Origin: an uncultured Bacilli bacterium
GTDB lineage: Bacteria > Bacillota_I > Bacilli_A > RF39 > UBA660
Direction: 5' to 3'
DNA length: 64,000 bases
Assembly (NCBI GenBank): GCA_947632375.1
Contig: CANRPF010000003.1
Location: 1 to 64,000 of the forward strand
A program made the position numbers and the translations under genes. The notes under the pieces are model-generated. The model was not told where the DNA came from. It saw only the letters and a list, made by a program, of their open reading frames with translations, and made no database searches. Of this stretch, positions 17,955 through 25,961 are shown one piece after another (within the stretch, counting starts at the first letter, position 1; each line of letters opens with the position of its first letter).

Positions 17955-19084
17955 TAAATTTTTTTGAAAGACATTATATAGTAAGTGCATTTATATTAAT
18001 TACAATAATAACGTTATTAATAAAATATTTTATGTTAGATAATGTATCTGCAGATTATGATTGGGCTTTATCTTATTGGTTTGGTCATTTTAAAGAAAAG
18101 GGGTTTAAAGGGTTAGCAAATTATAGAGGAAATTATAATGCAGTATATATGACTTTAATGGCATTATTATCATATATTCCTATGAAAAAATTATATCTTA
18201 TAAAAATTTTAAGTATTGTATTTGATTACGTACTTGCAGTAGCAAGTGTATTATTAGTTAAAGAATTAGTTGGTAATAAAAAATTTATTTTACTTCTTAC
18301 TTATTTTAGTGTACTTTTTATTCCTTCAGTATTTTTAAATAGTGCTATGTGGGCACAATGTGATAGTATTTATTGTTCTTTTGTAATATTTTCGTTATTA
18401 TTTTTATTAAAGAAAAAATATATATTATCATTTATAATGCTTGGTGTTTCCTTTGCTTTTAAATTACAATTTATATTTATTTTACCTTTATATATAGTTA
18501 TATATTTAAGTCAAAAGAAATTTTCTATATTGCACTTTTTTATAATTCCTATAGTTGATATAATTTTATGCTTGCCAGCAGTTTTTGCAGGTATGCCATT
18601 TAAAAAAATATTTACTGTATATATAAAACAAGCGCAAGATCAAACTACCAATAAATTATCTATGAATTTTCATAGTTTATATAATATTCTAGTTAATAAA
18701 GAAATATATTATAAAATAGGTGTATTAATTGTTATTGCAATATGTTTTATGATGTTAATATATATAATTGTAAAAAAAGTAAAATGGAATAATGAAAAAA
18801 TAATAACATTAGGTTTATGGTTTTTAGTAGTTGTTACATTTATGTTGCCAGGTATGCATGATAGATATATGTTTGTAGGAGAAGTTTTAGGAATTATATA
18901 TTACATAGCATATAGAAAAAATTTGCCTTTAATAATTTCTATAAATATTATTTCATTACTTACGTATTCTGTTTATTTAAATGGTTTATCATATTATTAT
19001 AGACAATTATTTACTATAATATATTTGGTAGTAATTATATATTTTACAAAAAATGTTATAAGATTATTATCTGAAAGTGAGTGA
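17930..19084 (+). CDS. Gpi18-like GT-C mannosyltransferase homologue
   Basis: 384 residues, about ten membrane helices. Outer-loop acidic motif DYDWALSYWFGHFKEKGFKG near residue 44 and NSAMWAQCDSIYCSF near residue 139 resemble the W-x-Q-x-D pattern of Gpi18/PIG-V-related bacterial glycosyltransferases. AGGAAGG lies 9 bases before the ATG, inside the end of the preceding gene. With that gene it forms a surface glycosylation pair inserted between spoIVFB and rplU. Confidence 0.75.
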   Translation: MFKIEKKIINFFERHYIVSAFILITIITLLIKYFMLDNVSADYDWALSYWFGHFKEKGFKGLANYRGNYNAVYMTLMALLSYIPMKKLYLIKILSIVFDYVLAVASVLLVKELVGNKKFILLLTYFSVLFIPSVFLNSAMWAQCDSIYCSFVIFSLLFLLKKKYILSFIMLGVSFAFKLQFIFILPLYIVIYLSQKKFSILHFFIIPIVDIILCLPAVFAGMPFKKIFTVYIKQAQDQTTNKLSMNFHSLYNILVNKEIYYKIGVLIVIAICFMMLIYIIVKKVKWNNEKIITLGLWFLVVVTFMLPGMHDRYMFVGEVLGIIYYIAYRKNLPLIISINIISLLTYSVYLNGLSYYYRQLFTIIYLVVIIYFTKNVIRLLSESE

Positions 19085-19089
19085 TATAA

Positions 19090-20070
19090 ATGACTAAATT
19101 ATTATTTAATGAATTAGAATTTAAAGAATATGAATATACGTTAGAAAAAGATTTTGAAAAAGATGTTGTTGATAACGCAAAAAAAATTTTTGGAGAAAAA
19201 ACAGTATATATAAATGTAAAAAAATTATTAAAAGATAAATATAATTCAAATAAAACTATTCCGGATGGGTATTTATTAGATTATACTATTGAAAATAATC
19301 CTAAATTATATTTTGTTGAAAATGAATTAGTTGGACATTCTGTAAGAGAGCATATAGCTGATCAATTAATTAAATTTGGATATAATTATATGACTAATTC
19401 ATCATCTATTAAAAATATTGTTATAGAGAGTTTAATGGATTCTAATATAGATATTGATTCTATAGCTAAAAATGCTAATTATAGAAATGTTGATGATATG
19501 TTGACAAATATTTTAGCAAGAGATCCGCTTGGTGTTATTGTTGTAATAGATGAAATTACAGAAGAACTTAATGATTTACTTAAATTGCTTAATGTAAATA
19601 TTGAATTATTAGAATTTAAAAAATATAAAAATGGTAATAATATAGTTTTTCAGTATGATGAATTTAACGATGATTCTTATGTAATTAATGGCAAAACTAA
19701 AGAGGAAAACATTCCTGATACTATTCTTGTTGCTGCTGAAAAAGAAGGATTTGAAACTGCTTTTTTAGGTGATAATTGTTGGTATGCAGTTGCTATAAGT
19801 ATGAATATGTTAGATAAGATTAAATATATCGCTGTATATCAAAAGAATCCAATTAAAGCAGTAACATATTATGCAGAAGTGGCAGATATAAGACCTTATG
19901 AAAATACGAAAAAATATATAATATATTTAAAAGGTGAACCAATTAAGTTGAAAAAACCAATTCCAATAGATCCTAATAATACTATTAGAACTCCACGTGG
20001 TAGAGTTTATACAAATATTAAAAAAATTATGAATGCTAAAGATAATACTACAGTAGCTGATTTATATTAA
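19090..20070 (+). CDS. Putative nuclease-like protein with C-terminal WYAV/PUA-like domain
   Basis: 326 residues, soluble. The N-terminal part has TIPDGYLLDY followed by PKLYFVENELVG (P58-D59 and E77-x-E79), which resembles the PD-(D/E)xK core but lacks the Lys. The C-terminal part (about residues 220-310) has FLGDNCWYAVAISMNMLDKI and YAEVADIRPY, a module I associate with EVE/ASCH/PUA-like folds in restriction-type proteins. A role in DNA recognition or cleavage is only inference. It follows the GT-C genes by 5 bases but looks unrelated to them. Confidence 0.5.
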   Translation: MTKLLFNELEFKEYEYTLEKDFEKDVVDNAKKIFGEKTVYINVKKLLKDKYNSNKTIPDGYLLDYTIENNPKLYFVENELVGHSVREHIADQLIKFGYNYMTNSSSIKNIVIESLMDSNIDIDSIAKNANYRNVDDMLTNILARDPLGVIVVIDEITEELNDLLKLLNVNIELLEFKKYKNGNNIVFQYDEFNDDSYVINGKTKEENIPDTILVAAEKEGFETAFLGDNCWYAVAISMNMLDKIKYIAVYQKNPIKAVTYYAEVADIRPYENTKKYIIYLKGEPIKLKKPIPIDPNNTIRTPRGRVYTNIKKIMNAKDNTTVADLY

Positions 20071-20117
20071 TTTACAAATTATTTAATATAAAATATGTTT
20101 ATTTATAATAAAATTAA

Positions 20118-20146
20118 TTGACACATAACGTATAATTTGATAATAT
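20118..20146 (+). promoter_or_regulatory. Promoter of the rplU operon
   Basis: TTGACA at 20118-20123 and TAATAT at 20141-20146, 17 bases apart, directly upstream of the L21 leader. Confidence 0.75.
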
Positions 20147-20156
20147 ACTTTTGTTT

Positions 20157-20224
20157 GTAAGTGTTCTTATAAACCGCACAGAAGAGGTTTAAGAATTAAG
20201 ATCACCTCAATGGCGAGTCTTCAA
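20157..20224 (+). promoter_or_regulatory. Ribosomal protein L21 leader
   Basis: The transcribed leader contains the conserved block ATAAACCGCACAGAAGAGGT and the later ATGGCGAGTCTTC, typical of the Firmicutes L21 leader RNA in front of rplU. It probably binds L21 and sets operon expression. Recognised from motif and position. Confidence 0.75.
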
Positions 20225-20247
20225 AAAAATATAAGGAGGTAAAAGAC

Positions 20248-20547
20248 ATGAAAGCTATATTTGTTACAGGTGGAAAACAATATTGTGTAAGTGAAGGCGA
20301 TACTATTTTTGTAGAGAAATTAGATGTTGAAGCTGGAAAAGATATTGAATTTACTGATGTATTAATGGTTGATGGTAAAATCGGTACACCAAATGTTGAA
20401 GGTGCAAAAGTTATTTGTACAGCAGTTAAAAATGGAAAATCTAAAAAAATTGTTGTATTTAAATATCATCCAAAAAAGAAATATCGTAAAACACAAGGTC
20501 ATAGACAACCATATACTAAGTTAGAAGTAAAAAAAATAGTTGATTAA
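20248..20547 (+). CDS. rplU: 50S ribosomal protein bL21
   Basis: 99 residues, normal size. Shows the opening [20 protein letters not shown] and the C-terminal [19 protein letters not shown] segment that contacts 23S rRNA. AAGGAGG precedes the ATG. First gene of rplU-prp-rpmA. Confidence 0.98.
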   Translation: MKAIFVTGGKQYCVSEGDTIFVEKLDVEAGKDIEFTDVLMVDGKIGTPNVEGAKVICTAVKNGKSKKIVVFKYHPKKKYRKTQGHRQPYTKLEVKKIVD

Positions 20548-20548
20548 T

Positions 20549-20845
20549 ATGATTAAATGTTTAAAAAAAAATAATTTAATAGAAATATCTGGGCATGCAA
20601 ACTTTAAAGATTATGGTGAAGATATTGTGTGTGCAAGTGTTAGTAGTATAATTTTTACTATAGTTAATTGTTGTTTAAATATCGATTCTAATTCTATAAG
20701 ATATGAAGATGATGGAGAAAAAATAATTATAGAAAAGTTAAATGAAAATACTAATATAGATATATTATTAAATACGATGATAGAATTGTTAAAAGATTTA
20801 GCATCTAAATATAAAGAAAATATAAAAGTGGAGAGCGAGGAATAG
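20549..20845 (+). CDS. prp: Ribosomal-processing cysteine protease Prp (YsxB)
   Basis: 98 residues starting at the ATG one base after the rplU stop. Catalytic pair H16 in ISGHANF and C28 in DIVCASVSS fits Prp, which removes the N-terminal extension of L27. The neighbouring rpmA product does carry such an extension. The usual position between rplU and rpmA is kept. Confidence 0.93.
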   Translation: MIKCLKKNNLIEISGHANFKDYGEDIVCASVSSIIFTIVNCCLNIDSNSIRYEDDGEKIIIEKLNENTNIDILLNTMIELLKDLASKYKENIKVESEE

Positions 20846-20848
20846 AAA

Positions 20849-21130
20849 ATGTTATATATTAGTTTAAATATTCAACGTTTTGCTCACGTTAAAGCTCAAG
20901 GTTCTACTCATAATGGTAGAGATTCAGTTGGTCGTAGATTAGGAGCTAAAGCTAGTGATGGACAAAAAGTTTTAGCAGGAAATATTATTTATCGCCAAAG
21001 AGGAACTAAGATTTATCCAGGCAAAAATGTTGGAATGGGAAAAGATCATACGTTATTTGCAACTATTGATGGTACTGTAAAGTATGAACGTTTGGGAAGA
21101 GATAAGAAAAAAGTTAGTGTTTATGAATAA
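20849..21130 (+). CDS. rpmA: 50S ribosomal protein bL27, with cleavable N-terminal extension
   Basis: 93 residues. The mature part [20 protein letters not shown] is preceded by [11 protein letters not shown], corresponding to the LxLQFF-type Prp site of Firmicutes, so Prp should cut after F11. Cleavage frees the N terminus that reaches the peptidyl-transferase centre. Confidence 0.97.
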   Translation: MLYISLNIQRFAHVKAQGSTHNGRDSVGRRLGAKASDGQKVLAGNIIYRQRGTKIYPGKNVGMGKDHTLFATIDGTVKYERLGRDKKKVSVYE

Positions 21131-21182
21131 TAAATACTTTTTTTTTGCAATAAAGTATGCTAAACTATAATAAGGTGGTAGT

Positions 21183-21851
21183 ATGGTAAAGTATGATTTT
21201 TTAAATCATTCGATAATTGCTCATAGAGGTATTTATAATAATATAAATATTTATGAGAATACTTTAGAATCCATAATGTACGCTGTAAAAAATGATTTGT
21301 CTGTTGAAATTGATATAAGACTCACAAAAGATAATGAAATAATAGTTTTTCATGATGATGATATGACTAGATTACTTAAATTAAAAGATAAAGTAAATAG
21401 TATATCAATAACAGATTTAGATTATATAAGTCATTACCATATACCAAGATTAAAAGAAGTATTAGAAAATGTAAATGGAAAAGTTCCAATAATAATCGAT
21501 GTTAAGGAAGACAGTAAAATAATAAGGGATCAATTATTCAAATTAATGAATGAATATAAAGGTCCATTTGCTATTCAAAGCTTCAATCCTGAAATTTTAA
21601 AATATTTTAAAAAGAAGAAATTCGTAGTTGGATTGTTACTTAATAAAAAAGACAAAGATTATCTAGATAAAGACTATGATGTAGATTTCTTATCTATTAA
21701 ATATGATATCTTAGATAAATTAGAATGCAATCGACTTAAAGAAAAATATTATCTTATTGGCTGGACAATAGATAATAAAGAAGATGTTAATTTATACATA
21801 AAATATTTTAATAATTTAATTATAGACAACATTGAAGAAGTATTTAGGTAA
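21183..21851 (+). CDS. Glycerophosphodiester phosphodiesterase
   Basis: 222 residues; cleaves glycerophosphodiesters to glycerol-3-phosphate and an alcohol. Active-site motifs IIAHRGIYNN, ENTLES, EIDIRLTKDNEIIVFHDD are all at the N terminus, and WTIDN near the C terminus closes the TIM barrel. No signal peptide, so cytoplasmic. AAGGTGGTAGT precedes the ATG, identical to the site before polA. Confidence 0.93.
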   Translation: MVKYDFLNHSIIAHRGIYNNINIYENTLESIMYAVKNDLSVEIDIRLTKDNEIIVFHDDDMTRLLKLKDKVNSISITDLDYISHYHIPRLKEVLENVNGKVPIIIDVKEDSKIIRDQLFKLMNEYKGPFAIQSFNPEILKYFKKKKFVVGLLLNKKDKDYLDKDYDVDFLSIKYDILDKLECNRLKEKYYLIGWTIDNKEDVNLYIKYFNNLIIDNIEEVFR

Positions 21852-21870
21852 AAAGAAAGGAAATATAGAA

Positions 21871-24141
21871 ATGAAGAAAAAAAGAGGTTTTACTTTAATA
21901 GAAATAATTGTAAGTATTGCTATTTTAAGTATTATTACAATAGGAGCAATTGTAATAATAAATAAAAGAGCAAAATCTAATGAAGAGGAAGAAAAAGCTT
22001 ATGTAGAAGCTTTAAGATTAAGCGCTTCCGTTTATGTTGAAAAACATCAAGCTGAATTAACTTTGCTTAATTCAAGTATAAATGGAGTATCAATGAATGG
22101 TATTTCATATGTTCAGCTATCTAAATTCATTAATGATGGTTTAATTCCAGCTGAAAAAAATAATCCATTTACAGGGAAACAATCTAGTGAAATTAGTGAT
22201 AATTTTGGCGAAAAGTTTGTCAAATTAAAAAGATTAGATGGTGTATTAGAAATAAGCTATCCTGCTGTAGAAGAAAATATACCTATCATTCCAGCAGAAA
22301 AAGATGATCCTGTTCCACCAGAGTGTGATGATACAAAAGTTGGTTCTGAATGTTATATTTATGAAGATCCTGTCAACCCACCTGTAACAACTCCAGAAAC
22401 AACTCCAGAAACAACTCCTGAGACATCACCAGAAACAACAACAGAAGAAGTTGTTAAAAGTCCTGTTTTAGTATTGGATTTATTAGGAAACGAAAATGAT
22501 ACTTATGTATTACCTTCAAGTGAAGATATATATGCAGAATATTCAAAAAATTCTAATATTATAAATGATATTCAAAATGGAAATTATAACAAATATAAAG
22601 ATCCTGGTGCTACTTTAATATATGCTGAAGGAAATGCTGTTATACGTAATGCAAAAATAAAAACTGAAATAACATTTGATAAAAATACAAGGACTTGGAC
22701 ATATACATATACATTACAAAATACATCAACATTTACTAGAGCAGGATATACTGTATATGGCACAAAAGTTGTAAGAAAAGTAAAAATGGTAGATAATTCT
22801 TGTCCAACATTACTTTATAACAATAAAAAATATGCAAACCAAGTAGTTTCAAGCGATAACAATTTTGCTATTTTTGATAACTATGATGGTAAGAAAACAT
22901 TTAATTTTTCAATTTATTCATCAAATTATAAAGATGTAATTGTTACAGATAATAATAAGAATAGATGTTCTGTTAGAGTTAATATTTATGTAGATAATAC
23001 AACACCGGAAAAACCAACTCCAGAGGTTCCAACACCAGAGACTCCGACTCCAGAAACTCATACAAGAACAAAACCAACTCAAACTGAAACAATACCAACT
23101 GAAACTAAACCGACTCAAACAAAACCAACTCAAACTGAAACTAAACCGACTCAAACAAAGCCGACTCCAACAAAACCTGTTACTACTCCAGATGTAATAA
23201 CTTCTCCTGAAGAAATTACTTCACCAGAAGAGATAACTTCATCAGAAGAAATAACTTCTCCTGATGGAGTTGCAACACCATCAGGTGGTTCTGGCGGAAA
23301 CGGTGGCGGGGGCACTTGTGATGATTCCGGAGTAATTAGAAAAATGGTTGAAAATTCTATTGCTTGGTGTGAAACCTTTGATGAAACTGAAAGAACAAAG
23401 TTACACGAAGATAATGTAAGATTAAATAATCAACTATGTAATACTGAAACTAAATATGTTGATGGTAGATGGTGGAAATATCAATGGACATCTAATGGTG
23501 GACCAGCATATAAAACATTGGTATTCTTATATGATGCTGCTCCATTAAATGATTTAGTTATTACATACATGCAAAAGAATTCTGAAAATTGGTTTAATGG
23601 CGAAAGAGAAGATTCACATAAGAAAAATTTATGCTTAGGTGATTTAATAGAATTAGATAAGCATTTTGACGAAACTACAGGATTATGGATTTCTGATGAA
23701 ACTAATAATAGATTCAAAGAAGGCGAACCATTATATGTTACCAGTTTAAATGTATATATTGAAGAAATGAAAGAAAATTCAAATAAATATTGTGAAGCAA
23801 ACACTAATGATGAAAAAGATGCTCTTCATCAAAGAAACGTTGAGTTATCAGCAAATTTAAAAGAGTACGAGTACTATAAAGATATTTATTTTGATAGTGC
23901 AGATGGTTTCTGGAAATATAAAAATGAACAAGGTGAGACTGTATATTTATATTCTGATATATTATGTTCAAAATGCGAAAGTGGATACCAAACTGCAGAA
24001 GGTGAATGTGTAGCTGGAAAGACTACAGGTGAATCAGTTACTTCTGATGAAGTCAAAACAACTACACCAGATGGAAGTTCAACTACAACACCAGATGAAT
24101 ATACTAGTATGGATGCTACTCCAGCAACACCTGGCGTATAG
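21871..24141 (+). CDS. Large prepilin-like surface protein with Thr/Pro-rich repeats
   Basis: 756 residues. The N terminus is a class III/IV prepilin signal: KKKRG followed by FTLIEIIVSIAILSII, so a prepilin peptidase should cut after Gly. The start at 21871 has GAAAGG upstream. After a pilin-like domain come Thr/Pro linkers: PETT repeats near residue 170, PTQTxTKPT repeats near 380-425 and SPEEIT repeats near 440-455. The C-terminal 270 residues hold three related modules with W/Y-C-E, L-H-x-x-N-V and G-x-W signatures. Much longer than a pilin; probably an adhesin displayed through a pilus-like machine. Next gene is probably an accessory. Confidence 0.8.
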   Translation: MKKKRGFTLIEIIVSIAILSIITIGAIVIINKRAKSNEEEEKAYVEALRLSASVYVEKHQAELTLLNSSINGVSMNGISYVQLSKFINDGLIPAEKNNPFTGKQSSEISDNFGEKFVKLKRLDGVLEISYPAVEENIPIIPAEKDDPVPPECDDTKVGSECYIYEDPVNPPVTTPETTPETTPETSPETTTEEVVKSPVLVLDLLGNENDTYVLPSSEDIYAEYSKNSNIINDIQNGNYNKYKDPGATLIYAEGNAVIRNAKIKTEITFDKNTRTWTYTYTLQNTSTFTRAGYTVYGTKVVRKVKMVDNSCPTLLYNNKKYANQVVSSDNNFAIFDNYDGKKTFNFSIYSSNYKDVIVTDNNKNRCSVRVNIYVDNTTPEKPTPEVPTPETPTPETHTRTKPTQTETIPTETKPTQTKPTQTETKPTQTKPTPTKPVTTPDVITSPEEITSPEEITSSEEITSPDGVATPSGGSGGNGGGGTCDDSGVIRKMVENSIAWCETFDETERTKLHEDNVRLNNQLCNTETKYVDGRWWKYQWTSNGGPAYKTLVFLYDAAPLNDLVITYMQKNSENWFNGEREDSHKKNLCLGDLIELDKHFDETTGLWISDETNNRFKEGEPLYVTSLNVYIEEMKENSNKYCEANTNDEKDALHQRNVELSANLKEYEYYKDIYFDSADGFWKYKNEQGETVYLYSDILCSKCESGYQTAEGECVAGKTTGESVTSDEVKTTTPDGSSTTTPDEYTSMDATPATPGV
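22387..22443 (+). repeat. PETT tandem repeats inside the prepilin-like gene
   Basis: About four imperfect 12-base units, ACTCCAGAAACA type, coding for Thr-Pro-Glu-Thr. Likely a flexible linker. Confidence 0.8.
23008..23262 (+). repeat. Thr/Pro-rich and SPEEIT tandem repeats
   Basis: Imperfect 12- and 18-base units encoding PTPE, KPTQT(E)T and then about four SPEEIT units. They form an extended stalk and are good candidates for length variation. Confidence 0.8.
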
Positions 24142-24155
24142 AGGAGTGATAATAG

Positions 24156-24533
24156 ATGAAAAATAAGAAAAACATTATCATTATAAGTATATTAGTTTTG
24201 ATATTAATTGGTAGTATAGTAACTTTATATATATATGCTAAAAATAGTCAATCTAATAGATTTAAAAAATATTATGCGAATATGGAAAAACAGATGACTA
24301 AAGATTATAATTGGTTATACGATAATATTGATTTACCTAGTGATGCTTCTAGCTCTGTTGTAGTAGTTACTTTAGGTGACTTAAAACGTGCAGGATTTTC
24401 TATGGATAATTATGTAAGTTTTGAAAATAAAAAAGCGTGTAATCCTGCTATGTCTTATGCTGAAAGAAGAGTAGTAAACGGAAAAGAAGAAATAAAAGTT
24501 TTCTATTCTTGTGATGAAGATAAGAACTATTAA
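24156..24533 (+). CDS. Small single-pass protein next to the prepilin-like gene
   Basis: 125 residues with one N-terminal membrane helix (about residues 7-27) and an outer domain of about 95 residues with two Cys (KKACNPAM and FYSCDED). No family recognised. AGGAGTGATAATAG precedes the ATG and only 14 bases separate it from the prepilin-like gene, so it is likely an accessory or minor subunit of that surface structure. Confidence 0.7.
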   Translation: MKNKKNIIIISILVLILIGSIVTLYIYAKNSQSNRFKKYYANMEKQMTKDYNWLYDNIDLPSDASSSVVVVTLGDLKRAGFSMDNYVSFENKKACNPAMSYAERRVVNGKEEIKVFYSCDEDKNY

Positions 24534-24547
24534 TTAAGGAGACTAAG

Positions 24548-25231
24548 ATGAATAAAGGCAAGCTCATTGTAATTGAGGGAACAGATTGTAGTGGAAAAGA
24601 AACTCAAGCTAATCTTTTAATGAAAAGATTAAAAGATGAAAATATAAAAATTGAAAAGAGGGCTTTTCCAATGTATGATACCCCAACAGGTTACATTATA
24701 GGGGCTTGCCTTTTAGGTAAATCTAATTTGGGTCCTTGTATATTTAAAGAAGGATCTACTAATATATCTCCTAAAGTTGCTGCTCTTTATTATGCAGCAG
24801 ATCGTCTTTATAATATTGATTCAATTAATAACATGTTAAATCAAGGTATAAATGTTATATTGGATAGGTATGTAGAAAGTAATATGGGGCATCAAGCTTC
24901 TAAATTTGAAACTGTTAAAGAACAATTAGATATGGTTAATTGGTTAGAAAAGTTAGAATTTGATTTACTAGAATTGCCTAAACCAGATTTAGTTTTGTTT
25001 TTATACATGCCTTATCAATATTCAATTAAGTTAATTGAAAATCGTAAGGAACTAGCTGATGGTTCTGAAAAAGATCCTGAACATTTAAAAAATGCAGAGA
25101 AAACATATTCTTTATTAGCTGAAAAATATAATTATAGTATTATACAATGTGTTAAAGGCGATGAAATTAGAAAAATAGAAGATATTAATCAAGATATATA
25201 TAATATTGTTAAATCAATACTTGATAGTTAA
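24548..25231 (+). CDS. tmk: Thymidylate kinase
   Basis: 227 residues. Phosphorylates dTMP to dTDP. P-loop GTDCSGKET at the N terminus, LDRYVES (the DR motif) in the middle, and ENRKELADGSEKDPEHL as the lid region. It follows the pilin accessory gene by 14 bases and ends in a terminator. Confidence 0.95.
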   Translation: MNKGKLIVIEGTDCSGKETQANLLMKRLKDENIKIEKRAFPMYDTPTGYIIGACLLGKSNLGPCIFKEGSTNISPKVAALYYAADRLYNIDSINNMLNQGINVILDRYVESNMGHQASKFETVKEQLDMVNWLEKLEFDLLELPKPDLVLFLYMPYQYSIKLIENRKELADGSEKDPEHLKNAEKTYSLLAEKYNYSIIQCVKGDEIRKIEDINQDIYNIVKSILDS

Positions 25232-25246
25232 TCAAGTATTTTTTTT
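25216..25246 (+). terminator. Terminator of tmk
   Basis: Nine-base-pair stem AATACTTGA with TCAAGTATT, seven-base loop holding the tmk stop, then an eight-T run. Confidence 0.9.
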
Positions 25247-25286
25247 ATGTTATAATAAGTTATATATTACTAATTGGGGTGATAAT

Positions 25287-25961
25287 ATGGTTTTGATTAC
25301 AGGTGCATCTAAAGGATTAGGTAAAAGTATTGCATATATTTTTGCTAAAAATGGTTATGATGTATTAATAGGTTACTTTACTAATAAAGATTTAGCTTTT
25401 AAATTATCAAATGATTTAAATAATAAATTTCATAGTAAATCAATTCCTTTATATATAGATATTACTAATGAAACTAAAGTAAAAGAAATATTTAATAATT
25501 ATGATATAGATATTGTTATAAACAATGCTGCTATTTCTAAAGATTGTTATATAGAAGATAAATCATTAGATGAATTTATGAGTATTTTAAAAGTTAATAT
25601 AGGAGGAACATATACAGTATGTAAGTATGCTAAAAATACTAAACTTATAATAAATATAAGTAGTAAAGATGGCATAGATACTTATAATCCTATTAGTTTA
25701 GATTATTCAGCTAGCAAATCTGCTATTATTAATTTAACAAAAAATTTAAGTTTATATTATAATAATACAAAGTTATATTGTGTATGTCCTGGTTGGATTG
25801 ATGTAGAAAGTGTAAAAGAAATGAATCCTAAATATTTAAAAGAAGAAATGCTAAGAGTAGGACAAAAAGAATTAATAAATCCAGATAAATTAGCTTTAGA
25901 TATTTATAATTTAAAGGATAGCAATTTAAAAAGTGGGAGTGTGATTGTAATTGATGAATAG
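25287..25961 (+). CDS. Short-chain dehydrogenase/reductase
   Basis: 224 residues, NAD(P)-dependent Rossmann enzyme. Shows the TGASKGLGKSIA cofactor loop, NNAAIS, the catalytic INISSKDG Ser and Y-x-x-x-K in YSASKSA. FabG-like in length and layout but the substrate is unknown. The ATG at 25287 has GGGGTGATA upstream. The last bases overlap the next gene's start (ATGAATAG). Confidence 0.9.
   Translation: MVLITGASKGLGKSIAYIFAKNGYDVLIGYFTNKDLAFKLSNDLNNKFHSKSIPLYIDITNETKVKEIFNNYDIDIVINNAAISKDCYIEDKSLDEFMSILKVNIGGTYTVCKYAKNTKLIINISSKDGIDTYNPISLDYSASKSAIINLTKNLSLYYNNTKLYCVCPGWIDVESVKEMNPKYLKEEMLRVGQKELINPDKLALDIYNLKDSNLKSGSVIVIDE

Noticed and set aside
22921..23154. Ser/Phe/Trp/Cys-rich minus frame
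   Set aside because: Antisense of the Thr/Pro repeats; repeated composition is a by-product.
23008..23262. Possible CRISPR-like array
   Set aside because: Repeats are short, in frame and coding (Thr/Pro, SPEEIT); no spacers.
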